This document shows, piece by piece, positions 8,846 through 18,124 of a stretch of 64,000 nt of DNA. Numbering within the stretch: position 1 is the first letter of the stretch; each line of letters starts with the position of its first letter. The DNA is taken from positions 62,001 to 126,000 of the forward strand of contig NZ_DAHXOI010000002.1 of the NCBI RefSeq assembly GCF_027364955.1, given 5' to 3'. Made by a program: the position numbers and the translations under genes. The stretch is from Ferrimicrobium sp. (GTDB taxonomy: Bacteria; Actinomycetota; Acidimicrobiia; Acidimicrobiales; Acidimicrobiaceae). A model generated the notes under the pieces. It worked only from the letters and a program-made list of their open reading frames with translations. It had not been told where the DNA came from and ran no database searches.

Positions 8846-9420
8846 TTGGCATCCTTTCTTCATGGTGCAAGCCCTCAACGGACACCTCACACCTACCGCT
8901 AGTTAGCATCCTATCGACTTGAAACGAAATTACTTGGTACTGCCAACTAAGGGGACTATTGTCACTTCTTTCTGAGTCAAAGAGCATAAATAAGCAAGTA
9001 CCATCGATGGGAAGTTCCACATTGTTGGTCACGCACGATGAAGCTTGACTTCCCAGACCGTGCACGGGAATCAAATCGTTCACCACTATTGGGTGAATCT
9101 CCTCCAGCGGTTGTTCTATCGAGAATTACAAACCTTCACGAAGCACCTCCAGCTGACCGCTTCGTCGAGAAGGTGGTTGATGTGCCTGTCACCGATCTCG
9201 CAACCATGTGCAGCTCTGGCTCCCCCATGGTTGTATTCGTCGGGGAGGAGCATCTCCGCCAGGATAGTACACCGTTACATCGAACAGTAGCACCGGCTCA
9301 ACACCGAACACGCCAGTACCAACCACGCTGTAGGCTGCCGTCCTCTTGCTGCCGTCGCGTCTCTTCCCCGGCGCAGATGCGCGCCGATTCGCCTACGACG
9401 GCGGTCTCCAACTCACCACG
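8846..9420. other. non-coding stretch upstream of the lipoprotein-MFS operon
   Basis: I see no supported gene here. Open frames of up to 128 codons exist on the plus strand but are proline/serine-rich, lack family signatures and overlap one another. The part next to 8846 must hold the promoter of the lipoprotein-MFS pair. Confidence 0.4.
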
Positions 9421-10206
9421 CTAGGTCGTACGAGCCTCAAGAATCGAATTCGCTCCGTCTACCACAATGACTTGCCCGGTGAGGTAAGACAGGCCTGGCA
9501 GACAAAGGGAGGCGATCACCGCTGCCACCTCTTCAGGTGATCCGGACCGACCGATGGGACTGGCCGTTCCATAGCGCAGCTCGTCATCGCTCGCTGAGCC
9601 GCTCGCGATCCAGCCGGGCGCCACTGCATTGACGGTGATCCCCAGAGAACCGACCTCGAGCGCAAGGGACCGCGTGAGCCCCACCATCGCCGCCTTTGCG
9701 GTGGCGTACACGGTATGACCTGGCATCGCATTAACGGGCCCCGTCGTGGAAGCAACCATCACCACCCGACCCCAACCGTTCGCTTTCATGTCGCCAAGAA
9801 ACGCTCGGCACACCAAGAATGCCGTATCAAGATTCCGGGAGAGCCCCAGATGCCACTCATCCAATGACAACGCCTCAACCACACCGACCGCATCCGAGCC
9901 ATATTGCACAGAGGTCATGCCAGCATTGTTGACCACAAGATCGACACCCCCGTAAGCATCCACACAACGCTCCCGAAGCTGTTGCACCTCATGGTCCAAG
10001 GTGAGATCAGCCACCACTCCACGTGCATCGATCCCCCGATCCATGAGCTCAGACGCTCGATCTTCTACACGTGCTGTCGTGGAGGTGAGAACGACCGATG
10101 CACCGAGCTCTCCAAGTGCAACCGACGTGGCAAACCCGATACCAGTGGGTGAGCCCGCCCCGGTCACGAGTGCCACTTTGCCCGTTAAGTCTCCCAAAAT
10201 ACTCAT
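9421..10206 (-). CDS. SDR-family NAD(P)-dependent oxidoreductase
   Basis: This 261-residue classical short-chain dehydrogenase has the cofactor motif TGAGSPTGIGFA near residue 17, the NNAGM strand, an active-site Ser in VASTTG and the catalytic YATAK pair. The C-terminus ends GQVIVVDGANSI, as in FabG-like enzymes. Substrate unknown; 3-oxoacyl or hydroxysteroid-type activity is possible. The start at 10206 is preceded by GGAGAG with a six-base spacer, better than the longer frame from 10245. Confidence 0.87.
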   Translation of the reverse strand: MSILGDLTGKVALVTGAGSPTGIGFATSVALGELGASVVLTSTTARVEDRASELMDRGIDARGVVADLTLDHEVQQLRERCVDAYGGVDLVVNNAGMTSVQYGSDAVGVVEALSLDEWHLGLSRNLDTAFLVCRAFLGDMKANGWGRVVMVASTTGPVNAMPGHTVYATAKAAMVGLTRSLALEVGSLGITVNAVAPGWIASGSASDDELRYGTASPIGRSGSPEEVAAVIASLCLPGLSYLTGQVIVVDGANSILEARTT

Positions 10207-10899
10207 GAAACTCTCTCCTATCCTGCGGAGCTGCCCAGTACGCATTACCCCGATTGTTCAATGTTGCTACAGTGCCGATGTGGCTACCGTCTCAACCGAT
10301 CGCCTGACAGCAAACTGTCTTCGTCTCCATCTGATCTCATGCTGTTCCGATCCAACCTACCACCCCTCCACAGGCACTCTCCTTCGTCTCGATCACGAAC
10401 CACTTCCGCCCTCCGTCCCCGCAACGGAGATGAAACGACACTCGTCGATCGTTGCCCCTAGAAGGCCCCTCGCGCATGTGGATGTTCGTAGACCCATCAT
10501 CGACGACACCACCGCTGCAACATGCAACCCAGGGCTCCGAATCGGGAGAGGAGGGACGCAACTGCACGGATGCGGCCAATTGTCTACACGGTGGAAGCCG
10601 CCATAACTGCAAGGCATGAGCGAAGTAACCTAGCCCCTCGGTCCCCGACGCTCCGCGGAACTCTTAGCCTTGCGGTGAAGACCAAAAAGAGACCCTGATC
10701 AACCTATATTCTGCTTTTCCACTCCACGCAACAATAGCCGAACCGCCACAGGCAGGAGCAAGACTAGTACAGTGAACGCAGACAACTTGCCTACACCAGC
10801 CAGCTTCGTCGTTACCCCGCCTGCGAGGAGGATCGAAGGCGATAGCGAATGCAGCTATTTGCCACGCCTTGTGCACAGGGCCTTACTTCGTCGAGCAGG
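10207..10899. other. intergenic stretch between SDR gene and prfC
   Basis: About 690 bp with only short overlapping chance frames. No repeat, RNA gene or strong hairpin was seen. It contains the SDR promoter region. Confidence 0.35.
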
Positions 10900-12507
10900 C
10901 TAACTCAGAACGCTGAAACCTGAGCCAAGCAACGCACCAAAATCGATCTCTGGATGGTCCCGCATCACCGTCTCCAACCTGATGACGCTCTCGAAAAGTG
11001 CCAACATGGTGCCATCTGTCCTGTGAAGTACTCGTACTCCCGGAACCCGTCCCATCTGCGTAACCCCTTCAGCCGTGATCGTTCTCGCCACGCGGTACGG
11101 CGTCGACAGGTATTCGATCAGCGCGCCGAACTCGTGTTCCATGCGGTATTGGAACACCTCAAACTGCATCTGACCAACTGCGGCAAGTACAGGTAGCGGA
11201 TCCCCGTCACCCTCGTAGAGCACCTGCAACACTCCCTCACGCTCCAGTTGATCGACGCCCCGACGAAACTGCTTCGCACGACCAGGGTCCTTCACTCGAA
11301 CTCGTCGGAACATCTCTGGCGCGAACTGCGGAAAAGATGGGAAGACAACCGGGGTTCCCGCGTACAGCGCATCGCCGATGCGCAGCTCACCTGCGTTGAC
11401 GAGACCGACCACATCGCCTGGAAACGCGACATCGACTGTCGATCGATCAGCACCGAACAGCGTGCTCGCATACTTCGTAGAGAGGGTGCGTCCCGTATCA
11501 GCATGCGTGAGATTCACACCCCGCACAAATTTACCCGAACAGAGCCGAACGAACGCCACATGGTCGCGATGCGATGGGTCCATATTCGCTTGGATCTTGA
11601 AGACAAAACCTGAAATTGGTGCCTCCAACGGCCGCAGCTTTCCATCAACAGCCTGCCGCGGTCCCGGCGAAGGTACAAATTCAACCACTGCGTCCAGTAA
11701 GGCGCGCACGCCAAAATTATTCATCGCAGAACCGACGAAGAGGGGACTCGTCTTGCCTTCGAGAAAGTTCACCTGCTCGTGTGTAGCACCCACCGCGTCT
11801 AACAAGGTGCACTCTTCAACGGCGTTGACCCAATCTGAACCCGCTTCGGCCTCCGCAACCGAGGCGTCGAGCTCGACTTCAACCGCAAGCGTCTTGCCAC
11901 GAACACTCCGTTCAAAGCGAGTAAAGCGGTTGTTTCGTCGATCAATAACCCCGCGAAACTCCCCAGGGATACCAACCGGCCACGTCACTGGGGTTGGTCG
12001 AACCCCAATCTTGTCCTCGATCTCGTCGAGAAGCTCCAACGGCGACTTACCTGGGCGATCCAATTTATTGAGAAAGGTCAGCATCGGTAGACCCAGGGAA
12101 CGACAGACCTCGAATAATTTAAGCGTCTGCGCCTCAACACCCTTGGCTACGTCAAGGACCATCACCACCGCATCTACCGCAGTCAACACCCGATAGGTAT
12201 CCTCTGAGAAATCACGGTGACCAGGAGTGTCCAACAGATTGATCAGGCAATCACGATACTCGAACTGCAGCGCGGTAGAGGTAACCGAGATACCACGTTC
12301 CTGCTCCATCGCCATCCAATCGGAACGGGTGTCACGTCTTCCAGCCCGTGCTTTCACAGCGCCAGCCTCAGCAATCACCCCAGCGTAGAGCAGAAACTTC
12401 TCCGTTAACGTCGTCTTCCCAGCATCAGGATGGCTGATAATAGCAAACGTTCGCCGCTTAGAAGCTTCCTCGATAATCTCTCGTCCCTCGGCATCCGCTA
12501 TCGCCAT
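10900..12507 (-). CDS. prfC: peptide chain release factor 3
   Basis: RF3 is the GTPase that recycles RF1/RF2 from the ribosome after termination. The 535-residue protein has the full translational GTPase set: P-loop SHPDAGKTTLTEK, the RF3-type switch region ending QERGISVTSTALQF, DTPGHRDFSEDTYRVL, and NKLDRPG for guanine recognition. The remaining domains match RF3 length (about 530 residues). The ATG at 12507 is the only sensible start. The gene stands alone, with a hairpin terminator of the next gene lying upstream. Confidence 0.94.
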   Translation of the reverse strand: MAIADAEGREIIEEASKRRTFAIISHPDAGKTTLTEKFLLYAGVIAEAGAVKARAGRRDTRSDWMAMEQERGISVTSTALQFEYRDCLINLLDTPGHRDFSEDTYRVLTAVDAVVMVLDVAKGVEAQTLKLFEVCRSLGLPMLTFLNKLDRPGKSPLELLDEIEDKIGVRPTPVTWPVGIPGEFRGVIDRRNNRFTRFERSVRGKTLAVEVELDASVAEAEAGSDWVNAVEECTLLDAVGATHEQVNFLEGKTSPLFVGSAMNNFGVRALLDAVVEFVPSPGPRQAVDGKLRPLEAPISGFVFKIQANMDPSHRDHVAFVRLCSGKFVRGVNLTHADTGRTLSTKYASTLFGADRSTVDVAFPGDVVGLVNAGELRIGDALYAGTPVVFPSFPQFAPEMFRRVRVKDPGRAKQFRRGVDQLEREGVLQVLYEGDGDPLPVLAAVGQMQFEVFQYRMEHEFGALIEYLSTPYRVARTITAEGVTQMGRVPGVRVLHRTDGTMLALFESVIRLETVMRDHPEIDFGALLGSGFSVLS

Positions 12508-12721
12508 ATCACCGCCATATCACCCTCTATCCCAGAGAGTCCACGCTTCCCACGCACTCCCATGGAACATTCTACAAGCAGACAACCTTAACCAACGAAG
12601 CGGAGAGCACCAATGGTTTAGCGGCCAGCGGTATATCATCAGTCGAGGTGATGCGGCAGATCGATCCATGAGCACCAACGAAGCCAGCAATCCCGGTCAT
12701 CATATGAGCGCGCCGCACAAC

Positions 12722-12753
12722 AAAGGTCCGGTACCTCTCGATACCGGACCTTT
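12722..12753 (-). terminator. strong hairpin downstream of the APC permease
   Basis: A perfect 12-bp stem, AAAGGTCCGGTA with TACCGGACCTTT, encloses an 8-base loop about 40 bp after the APC permease stop. There is no long T-tract, but position and strength suggest transcription termination or mRNA 3'-end protection. Confidence 0.65.
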
Positions 12754-12794
12754 GGCTTGGGACTAGCTCAACCTACCTCGTAGGCAAACGAGAC

Positions 12795-14456
12795 TCAATC
12801 AGTAGACGCCGGCCTCTCAAGCTGGCTCGCACGTTCGATCGCGTCCTCTGTCTCTTGGCTCCCCGATCCGGAGGCGACACCCCAATAGTAGAAACCAATC
12901 GCGACGACGACTACAACCACAAGATCCCACGGATAATGAATCAGACCATGCAGGTGATTGTACTGCCCACCGAAACGCTTGGACCCAAAGTACGTCTCTA
13001 CCAGCGAGACAGCAATGAAGGCAATCAACCAAATGCCCTGTTTCCAGGCCTTCGCATTGATTTTCGCAAGATCACCACGCACAGCAGAGACGATGAGATA
13101 GGCAATGATGCCAATGGCATAACCCACCGTGAGCTTCCAGACAGTCTCCCAACCGCTGAAGTAGATAATCAGCGCACCCATCACATAGGCGATAGGACTG
13201 ATGACGCTAGCGCCACCAAGTCGGTAGGGACGATGCGCAGAATCATGATGGCGTCGGAAAACAGCGAGTGACACTGGTCCCATGATGTAGGTGAACACAG
13301 TTGCCGCGGAGATGACGCCAACCAACGACTGCCATGTCGGGAACGGAAGCAGAAAGATCGCAGATGCGATGAGTGTCGTGACCATGGCGTACATCGGAAT
13401 ACCAGTCTTGTCTGAAATCTTTCTCCAAACCTGTCCAAGGTAGCCGTTGCGCGCACTACCGAGGATGACACGAGGAGTGGATGCGAAGTAGACGAGTCCA
13501 GTACCGGATGGAGACAGCACCGCATCAGCATAGAGAATCGTTGCCAGCCAGCCCAGACCCAACGCCGAGGCAACCTGGGCAAACGGCGATGTCAGGCTCA
13601 GCGACGCCCAGCCGTGTGCGAGCTCACTCTTCGGAATGGCAGCAATAAAGACCACCTGCAAAAGAACATAAACGATCATACCCACAACGAGTGCGGTAAT
13701 GATCGCACGGGGTGCATCGCGCTGGGGATGCTTTGCCTCCGCAGCCATCTCAACAGCCTGCCTGAACCCCAAGAATGAGAAGACGATTCCTGCAGTTGAC
13801 ACCGCTACCAACACCCCCGCAGTCCCATATGGCGCGAAACCGTGGGTGGCAGGGGCCGAATAGTTCGACCAGTCTTTGGCCACAAACAGCACGACCAGGA
13901 TGGTCAGTGTCGGAGTCAAGAACTTCAGAAATGTAATGAAACTATTAACCTTCGCGTAGAGCTTCACGCCGTAGATATTGATCACGAAGAACAGCACGAG
14001 CAAGATGGCCTCGACGATGTAGTCGATGGGCTGCTTGCCATTGAAGGCACCGTTCACGGTCGAACCAAATCCCTTGATGTAGTGCGATGCGTACTGAACC
14101 ACTGCTTCAGCCTCGATGGCCGGCACTGAGGCGTAGGCAATAAAGGCTGCCCAACTCACAATAAAGCCGACTAGTGGACCGTGCGAATATTGCGGATACC
14201 GTGTAGCCCCACCCGCCTCAGGGAGAAACCCTGAGAGTTCAGCGTAGACAAGAGCGATAAAAAGACACGCTATGCCACCCAATACCCAAGAGATAATTGC
14301 TGCGGGTCCTGCGGTCTGCGCGGCATAGAGCACCGCGAACAGCCACCCCGATCCGATGATTGCACCGAGCCCAGCAAAGCTCAGATCTAAGTAGGACATC
14401 TCCCTGCGGAGTCGTCCCGTCTGTCGTTGACCAGTCTGCACATGTCCCCCTTGCAT
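12795..14456 (-). CDS. APC-family amino acid permease
   Basis: The 553-residue membrane protein has about 12-14 hydrophobic helices. TM1 carries LSFAGLGAIIGSGWLFA, the unwound-helix GxIIGSG substrate motif of the amino acid-polyamine-organocation superfamily. AELSGFLPEAGGATRYPQY follows TM2-3, as in bacterial amino acid permeases. It should import an amino acid with protons or sodium; the substrate is unknown. It is monocistronic, with a hairpin terminator after the stop. Confidence 0.87.
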   Translation of the reverse strand: MQGGHVQTGQRQTGRLRREMSYLDLSFAGLGAIIGSGWLFAVLYAAQTAGPAAIISWVLGGIACLFIALVYAELSGFLPEAGGATRYPQYSHGPLVGFIVSWAAFIAYASVPAIEAEAVVQYASHYIKGFGSTVNGAFNGKQPIDYIVEAILLVLFFVINIYGVKLYAKVNSFITFLKFLTPTLTILVVLFVAKDWSNYSAPATHGFAPYGTAGVLVAVSTAGIVFSFLGFRQAVEMAAEAKHPQRDAPRAIITALVVGMIVYVLLQVVFIAAIPKSELAHGWASLSLTSPFAQVASALGLGWLATILYADAVLSPSGTGLVYFASTPRVILGSARNGYLGQVWRKISDKTGIPMYAMVTTLIASAIFLLPFPTWQSLVGVISAATVFTYIMGPVSLAVFRRHHDSAHRPYRLGGASVISPIAYVMGALIIYFSGWETVWKLTVGYAIGIIAYLIVSAVRGDLAKINAKAWKQGIWLIAFIAVSLVETYFGSKRFGGQYNHLHGLIHYPWDLVVVVVVAIGFYYWGVASGSGSQETEDAIERASQLERPASTD

Positions 14457-14977
14457 ATCCTGCAGCCCACCCCTTTAGAGGAGGAACCGTGCACAAAAAA
14501 TACCATAACTGCCTAAACTTGTCTAATCGTCACAGCAGCAGTGCTACGCGATCGTCCGGTCGGCCCTCGGCATGCATCCAACCGTACAAGACGAGAAGCA
14601 GTGTTCATTCGCATAAAGATACAGCGCCTTTCCATAGTTCTTCCCACATCAATAGGGTCCGCAAACGTGCATCCCCAGCAGTCAGCATCGACCTTTAGAA
14701 TCATTCCAGCCTGTCCACGGTGGAAACGCTGATATCGCAGGCATCCACCTCGCTGGTGCTTGGTGCTGCGAACGAGGGTTATCGGCCAAGATCCACGCCA
14801 AAACCACGACGGCAGTGGGTTGCGGCACGCCCCTTCCGCGAGAAGTCCGATGCCGTCACGGGCCAACTCGTATTCTCCACGACGACATTTATATATACAT
14901 ATTGCTGTTGCACCCAGTGCTATGGGAGTAAGGCGCGACAGTGATGCAGACACTCATCGAGTCGGGGCATCGCGAAA
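14457..14977. other. intergenic stretch upstream of the APC permease
   Basis: About 520 bp without a supported gene. A short AT-rich run (TTTATATATACATAT near 14890) stands out, but I cannot tie it to a promoter. The permease promoter must lie at the left side. Confidence 0.35.
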
Positions 14978-15664
14978 CTACCGACCAGAGGATGATCCTC
15001 GTCCAGTTTGCCCTGGCGACTCGGTGTCGGCCGACCATGGTCTACCAGCGTCGCGCTGAACGATCTGGCCCACGCTAGCGCGCAGCCGAGCCCTTGTTGG
15101 CGCGTCAACACTTGCCAGATCGCCATCACCAAAATAGGTGAGTGCTTTCAAAGACTCTGCTGGTTGAAAGGAGTTCCCGAAGAGCGTTTGCGCTCCCGCG
15201 AGACCGGCTCGTAGCGAAACGCCGTGTAGTAGCAGTGCGTCGACGTCCTGGTAGTCCTTGGCCTCAATTCGCTGCAGGATCACCTTGAGCTTGTGGGCCA
15301 AAAGGTCCACCGGTGATGCCACGAGGAGAACCCCGTCATTCGTACGTTCTGGTGGAGCGAGAGAGGTGAACCCGACCCCAAAGAACGATAGCTTGACCCC
15401 TGAGGTCATAACGGTGAGAGTATCAACCTCGTCTTGGAGAACCACCCCCTCTTGCACAATCGGCATCACCTGCCGCAGGGAGTCCTTGTCGAGGGGTTTT
15501 GGTCCGAAGAAATCAAAGTCTACCGACGAACGATTGCCGCATCGGAGCGCGACAGCAGTTCCGCCATATAGCACCAGGCCAAGATCTTGCGCGGGCCGGA
15601 GCAGAGGCCAAAGTGCCTGTTGAGGAGGAGGCAAGATAGACAGACGCGGCTCAAAGTTAGGCAC
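14978..15664 (-). CDS. AbiEii/AbiGii-type nucleotidyltransferase toxin
   Basis: The 228-residue protein has the nucleotidyltransferase signature of the AbiEii/MenT group: LYGGTAVALRCGNRSSVDFD, where GG(T/S) and the DxD-type acidic pair bind the nucleotide and metal. The helix SPVDLLAHKLKVILQRIEAKD supplies the conserved lysine and YxD region. Characterised AbiE and MenT proteins are type IV-like toxins that transfer nucleotides, some onto tRNA acceptor ends. The upstream partner gene overlaps by 8 bp, so both are translated from one mRNA. The C-terminal tail (Gly/Ser/Arg-rich) looks worn and may be altered. Confidence 0.8.
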   Translation of the reverse strand: MPNFEPRLSILPPPQQALWPLLRPAQDLGLVLYGGTAVALRCGNRSSVDFDFFGPKPLDKDSLRQVMPIVQEGVVLQDEVDTLTVMTSGVKLSFFGVGFTSLAPPERTNDGVLLVASPVDLLAHKLKVILQRIEAKDYQDVDALLLHGVSLRAGLAGAQTLFGNSFQPAESLKALTYFGDGDLASVDAPTRARLRASVGQIVQRDAGRPWSADTESPGQTGRGSSSGR

Positions 15665-15962
15665 TAAGGCTCCGATGTGGCATCATAGGTGGCTCGGCAT
15701 CGAACGGTACGACTTTAAGCCGATAGTTCCAGAAGGACCACGACTTCGGGCGGAACCAGCCTGGTTCAGCGTTGACCAAAATATTACGCAGTAACTCCTC
15801 GCCAAGCATGTCTTCAAGGTCGCATTCATCCACCCAATCTCCGATATCCATAATCTGGGCGATGAGCCGCTCTGGACGGGCAAGTGACTCCTCGGGACTT
15901 TGCCACCAGATGTAGTGCGTGAGACGACTCAGTACGTCTCGCTGTTCTGCGGTGAGATCCAC
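15657..15962 (-). CDS. partner (putative antitoxin) of the AbiEii-like toxin
   Basis: The 101-residue protein contains RLTHYIWWQSPEESLARPER, LIAQIMDIGDWVDE and SWSFWNYRLKV. This pattern is shared by short proteins I know to be encoded immediately upstream of AbiEii-like nucleotidyltransferases in many bacteria. It does not resemble the usual winged-helix AbiEi antitoxin, so its antitoxin role is inferred from the tight pairing. The GTG start at 15962 follows TAGAAT by 7 nt, indicating a leaderless operon mRNA. Confidence 0.7.
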   Translation of the reverse strand: MDLTAEQRDVLSRLTHYIWWQSPEESLARPERLIAQIMDIGDWVDECDLEDMLGEELLRNILVNAEPGWFRPKSWSFWNYRLKVVPFDAEPPMMPHRSLSA

Positions 15963-15969
15963 GCAGACA

Positions 15970-15975
15970 ATTCTA
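15970..15975 (-). promoter_or_regulatory. -10 box of the AbiEii-type operon (leaderless)
   Basis: On the minus strand TAGAAT is followed by seven bases (TGTCTGC) and the GTG start at 15962. No Shine-Dalgarno sequence is present. Confidence 0.55.
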
Positions 15976-16532
15976 CCTGGGCTGTCGAACTGCTGGTGAC
16001 CGTACGAAGTCCTGGGTAACCGATGAACGCGAGCTGACTCCTATAACCACACACCTTGATTACCATTCATCTTTGTCTCATATTGGTAGCTGACATCATC
16101 TAGCCGCAGGGGCCTTCCAGGCCCAATTCGGTAGTGCTCGCAATCAGTACGATCGGCATGTTTAAAAACCAGCAGGGGACGTGTGTCAAGGTTGCGCTAA
16201 CTACGTTCGTACCAGCAATACATAATCAACCAGGATTGGTTTGTACTCATGGGATCGTTCTTAGTTAAAAGGTGAATACCTAATATCCGGCGAGAGCAAC
16301 AGTACTCCTAACGGAAAGCCCACCGTACTTGCCCAGATGTCGCTTTGTGGCACTAACTGACTTCGCACACCGTCGTAATACCATCCAATGAAACCCATCT
16401 GGAAGCAGGCTGATGGGCAGGGTGATCCAAGATGTCAGCAACTTGTGTCCGGCAAGCGATCTCACTGTGAAAGGCCTTTGCACTCATGATCCGCCAAGCC
16501 TCAAGCGATCCGCTGTGCATACTCTGACCTGC
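15976..16532. other. island left arm without clear genes
   Basis: I see no recognisable gene. A minus-strand frame of about 55 codons from a Met near 16520 ends at a stop near 16353 and matches no family I know. The last 20 bases, ending in CTCTGACCTG, resemble the right end of the array elements that precede the tRNA-Val fragments, so an older element probably ended here. Confidence 0.4.
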
Positions 16533-16577
16533 GGGCGCTAAGGGACTCGAACCCCTGACCTGCTGGTTGTAAGCCAG
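16533..16577 (-). repeat. att repeat A: displaced 3' half of tRNA-Val
   Basis: The 45 bp match the intact tRNA-Val gene (25514-25558) exactly, from the anticodon-loop side of the anticodon stem to the acceptor end. Beyond the anticodon stem the match stops (TACGAAG instead of CCGCTCT), so this cannot be a tRNA gene. It marks a strand-exchange site in the anticodon arm. Confidence 0.85.
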
Positions 16578-16710
16578 TACGAAGTTGTCCAAGTGCGTGG
16601 TTCTAGTGTCCGAGGCTGTCGCATTTTTGCAGTTCGTTAGGGTGTTTTTGCAAGCGCCGCGAGACGGGGTGGGGCGTTCTCGGACGCAACTGTTGGGTCA
16701 AAAGTTGAGT
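16578..16710. repeat. element left-end module A
   Basis: Conserved sequence follows the att repeat here and at four other places. It contains GTCCGAGGCTGTC with a partial inverted copy and ends TTCTCGGACGCAACTGTTGGGT plus a second GTTGAGT. It is non-coding and is likely a cluster of integrase or excision-factor arm sites, or the operator and leader region of the elements. Confidence 0.65.
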
Positions 16711-16884
16711 ATCCCAGTGCGCAACCAGCGCGACATTGACGCGGCCCATGATTGGCGGAAGCATCGAAAGACAAAAAGTGGCGTAGCCAACTCGCTTACG
16801 AAGCGGACCGGGCGCTAACGCCTGTCCAAGGCAAGCTAGACAGACGAAGCTATTTTGTAGCACTCATTGTGCCACACTCAAAGC

Positions 16885-17163
16885 ATGACCAGGATAGGGA
16901 TACGAGAGCTCCGCCAGCACGCCAGCCGCTACCTCGAGCAAGTGAAGGCGGGCGAAACGATCGAAGTTACTGAACGTGGAAGACTGATTGCCCTGTTGGT
17001 GGCGCCGACTCCAGCTGTCACCTCGCGAGATCGACTCATCGCCTCGGGTCGGTTGACTCCAGCGAAGGGTCCGCTGCAGTTGCCCAGCCAACGACACGTC
17101 ACCCGCACTGCAAACTCCGCATCTCAGCAACTGGATGAGTTGCGCGATGATCGGTTTGTATGA
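16885..17163 (+). CDS. Phd/YefM-family antitoxin (copy 1)
   Basis: The 92-residue protein begins MTRIGIRELRQHASRYLEQV and continues with AGETIEVTERGRLIALLVAP, the Phd/YefM fold that binds operator DNA as a dimer. The disordered C-terminal half would wrap the VapC toxin. Its last four bases overlap the vapC start (ATGA), giving translational coupling. The start at 16885 is preceded by CACACT and six bases, a spacing seen at other leaderless genes here. The frame could open 18 bases earlier, but that segment does not fit the family. Confidence 0.85.
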   Translation: MTRIGIRELRQHASRYLEQVKAGETIEVTERGRLIALLVAPTPAVTSRDRLIASGRLTPAKGPLQLPSQRHVTRTANSASQQLDELRDDRFV

Positions 17164-17552
17164 TCTACATCGACTCTTCGGCACTCGCGAAGTTGCTGTT
17201 CGAAGAGCCTGAGAGCTCCGCTCTGTCGCACTGGCTAGCCGAAGAATACGAGACCCCTAAGGTCAGCAGTGATTTTGCAAGCGTAGAACTGCTCCGCACG
17301 TGCTATCGAATCGGAGAATCACTGGTCCATGACGCTAGGCAACTCCTAGAAGGAATTGACCTCGTGCCCATTAGTCACGCAATCGTCGAGGTGGCCACAA
17401 TTTTGATCCCACGCAAGCTAGGCAGTCTGGATGCCATCCACCTCGCAAGCGCGTTATCGCTGAAAGAAGACCTCACGGATTTTGTCGCCTACGATGCTGG
17501 CCTCTGCCAGGCCGCCGCAGATGCTGAGTTACCAGTGGTATCGCCAAGGTAG
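17160..17552 (+). CDS. vapC: VapC-family PIN-domain ribonuclease toxin (copy 1)
   Basis: The 130-residue PIN domain carries the acidic metal-binding residues Asp5 (MIYIDSSALAK), Glu43 (SVELLR), Asp91 (SLDAIHLASAL) and Asp112 (VAYDAGL). VapC toxins cleave tRNA or rRNA and are silenced by the cognate antitoxin. This copy differs from the one at 22264 by Gly114 (Asp there) and Gln117 (Leu there). The other copy reads YDADLCLAA, closer to the family consensus, so this copy has probably drifted. All catalytic acids remain. Confidence 0.87.
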   Translation: MIYIDSSALAKLLFEEPESSALSHWLAEEYETPKVSSDFASVELLRTCYRIGESLVHDARQLLEGIDLVPISHAIVEVATILIPRKLGSLDAIHLASALSLKEDLTDFVAYDAGLCQAAADAELPVVSPR

Positions 17553-17561
17553 GTTGCAGAC

Positions 17562-17872
17562 TCGCCAAGCTTACCGTGGGTCAAGCAAACACGTAGACAC
17601 TCGCCTTGACTCTCTCACCGCGAGCAATACGACTCCTTGCGCCAACGGCCTCCCCAAGATGCCGGTCGGCACTCATCCTGGAGTGTTCCACATCAGCAAA
17701 TGGCAGGGTCGCTATGTACGTAAATCTAGCAAGCGACTATTGCGACCCATGGTGTTGGAGGCTTGTCGTAGGGTCTCTGTATCGACAAATCGTGAGTGAT
17801 CCCTAGCTGTACGCCACGGGGAGGATTTCTCGCACCAGATCAACGTGAAGGACTCAGGAAGCTACACAATTG
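17562..17872. other. spacer between Phd-VapC and RHH-MazF
   Basis: About 310 bp without a supported gene. The first 60 bp show weak similarity to the sequence after the second Phd-VapC copy (22666 onward), suggesting older common descent beyond the exact duplication. Confidence 0.35.
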
Positions 17873-17878
17873 TATACT
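17873..17878 (+). promoter_or_regulatory. -10 box of the RHH-MazF operon (leaderless)
   Basis: TATACT is followed by exactly six bases and the ATG at 17885. It defines the start of the antitoxin. Confidence 0.65.
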
Positions 17879-17884
17879 CTAGGA

Positions 17885-18124
17885 ATGAGCACCACGATTA
17901 GGGTCAGGAATGAAACCAGAGATCGGTTTGCGCGTCTCGCTGCCTCTACTGGCCGCCCCATGACTGTTCTTCTTGACGAGGCAGCCGATGCCCTGGAACG
18001 ACGAGTTTTCTTCTCGCAGCTGGCAAGCAGATACTCGGAGCTTCGCAATGACCCAGAAGCTTGGTCTGGTATGCAGGAGGAACGCACCATTGAAGGTATC
18101 TCCCTGCACGATCAATCTAAGTGA
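17885..18124 (+). CDS. ribbon-helix-helix antitoxin paired with MazF
   Basis: The 79-residue protein starts MSTTIRVRNETRDRFARLAA, an N-terminal beta strand followed by helices typical of CopG/Arc ribbon-helix-helix repressors. The later part, DPEAWSGMQEERTIEGISL, would be the toxin-binding tail. It overlaps the toxin start by four bases (GTGA). As in other MazEF/PemIK systems it should repress its own operon. The start is fixed by a TATACT box six bases upstream. Confidence 0.78.
   Translation: MSTTIRVRNETRDRFARLAASTGRPMTVLLDEAADALERRVFFSQLASRYSELRNDPEAWSGMQEERTIEGISLHDQSK

Larger units (their letters stand above)
16533..17561 (+). repeat. 1.03-kb duplicated unit, copy 1 (att + Phd-VapC)
   Basis: This stretch is repeated at 21637-22665 with a constant offset of 5104 bp. 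I see only two base differences, both in the vapC 3' end. Identity starts at the tRNA-Val acceptor sequence GGGCGCTAAG and stops just after the vapC stop codon. Confidence 0.85.

Noticed and set aside
9038-9424. 128-codon plus-strand frame before the SDR gene
   Set aside because: Pro/Ser/Arg-rich chance frame overlapping other frames, with no family signature.
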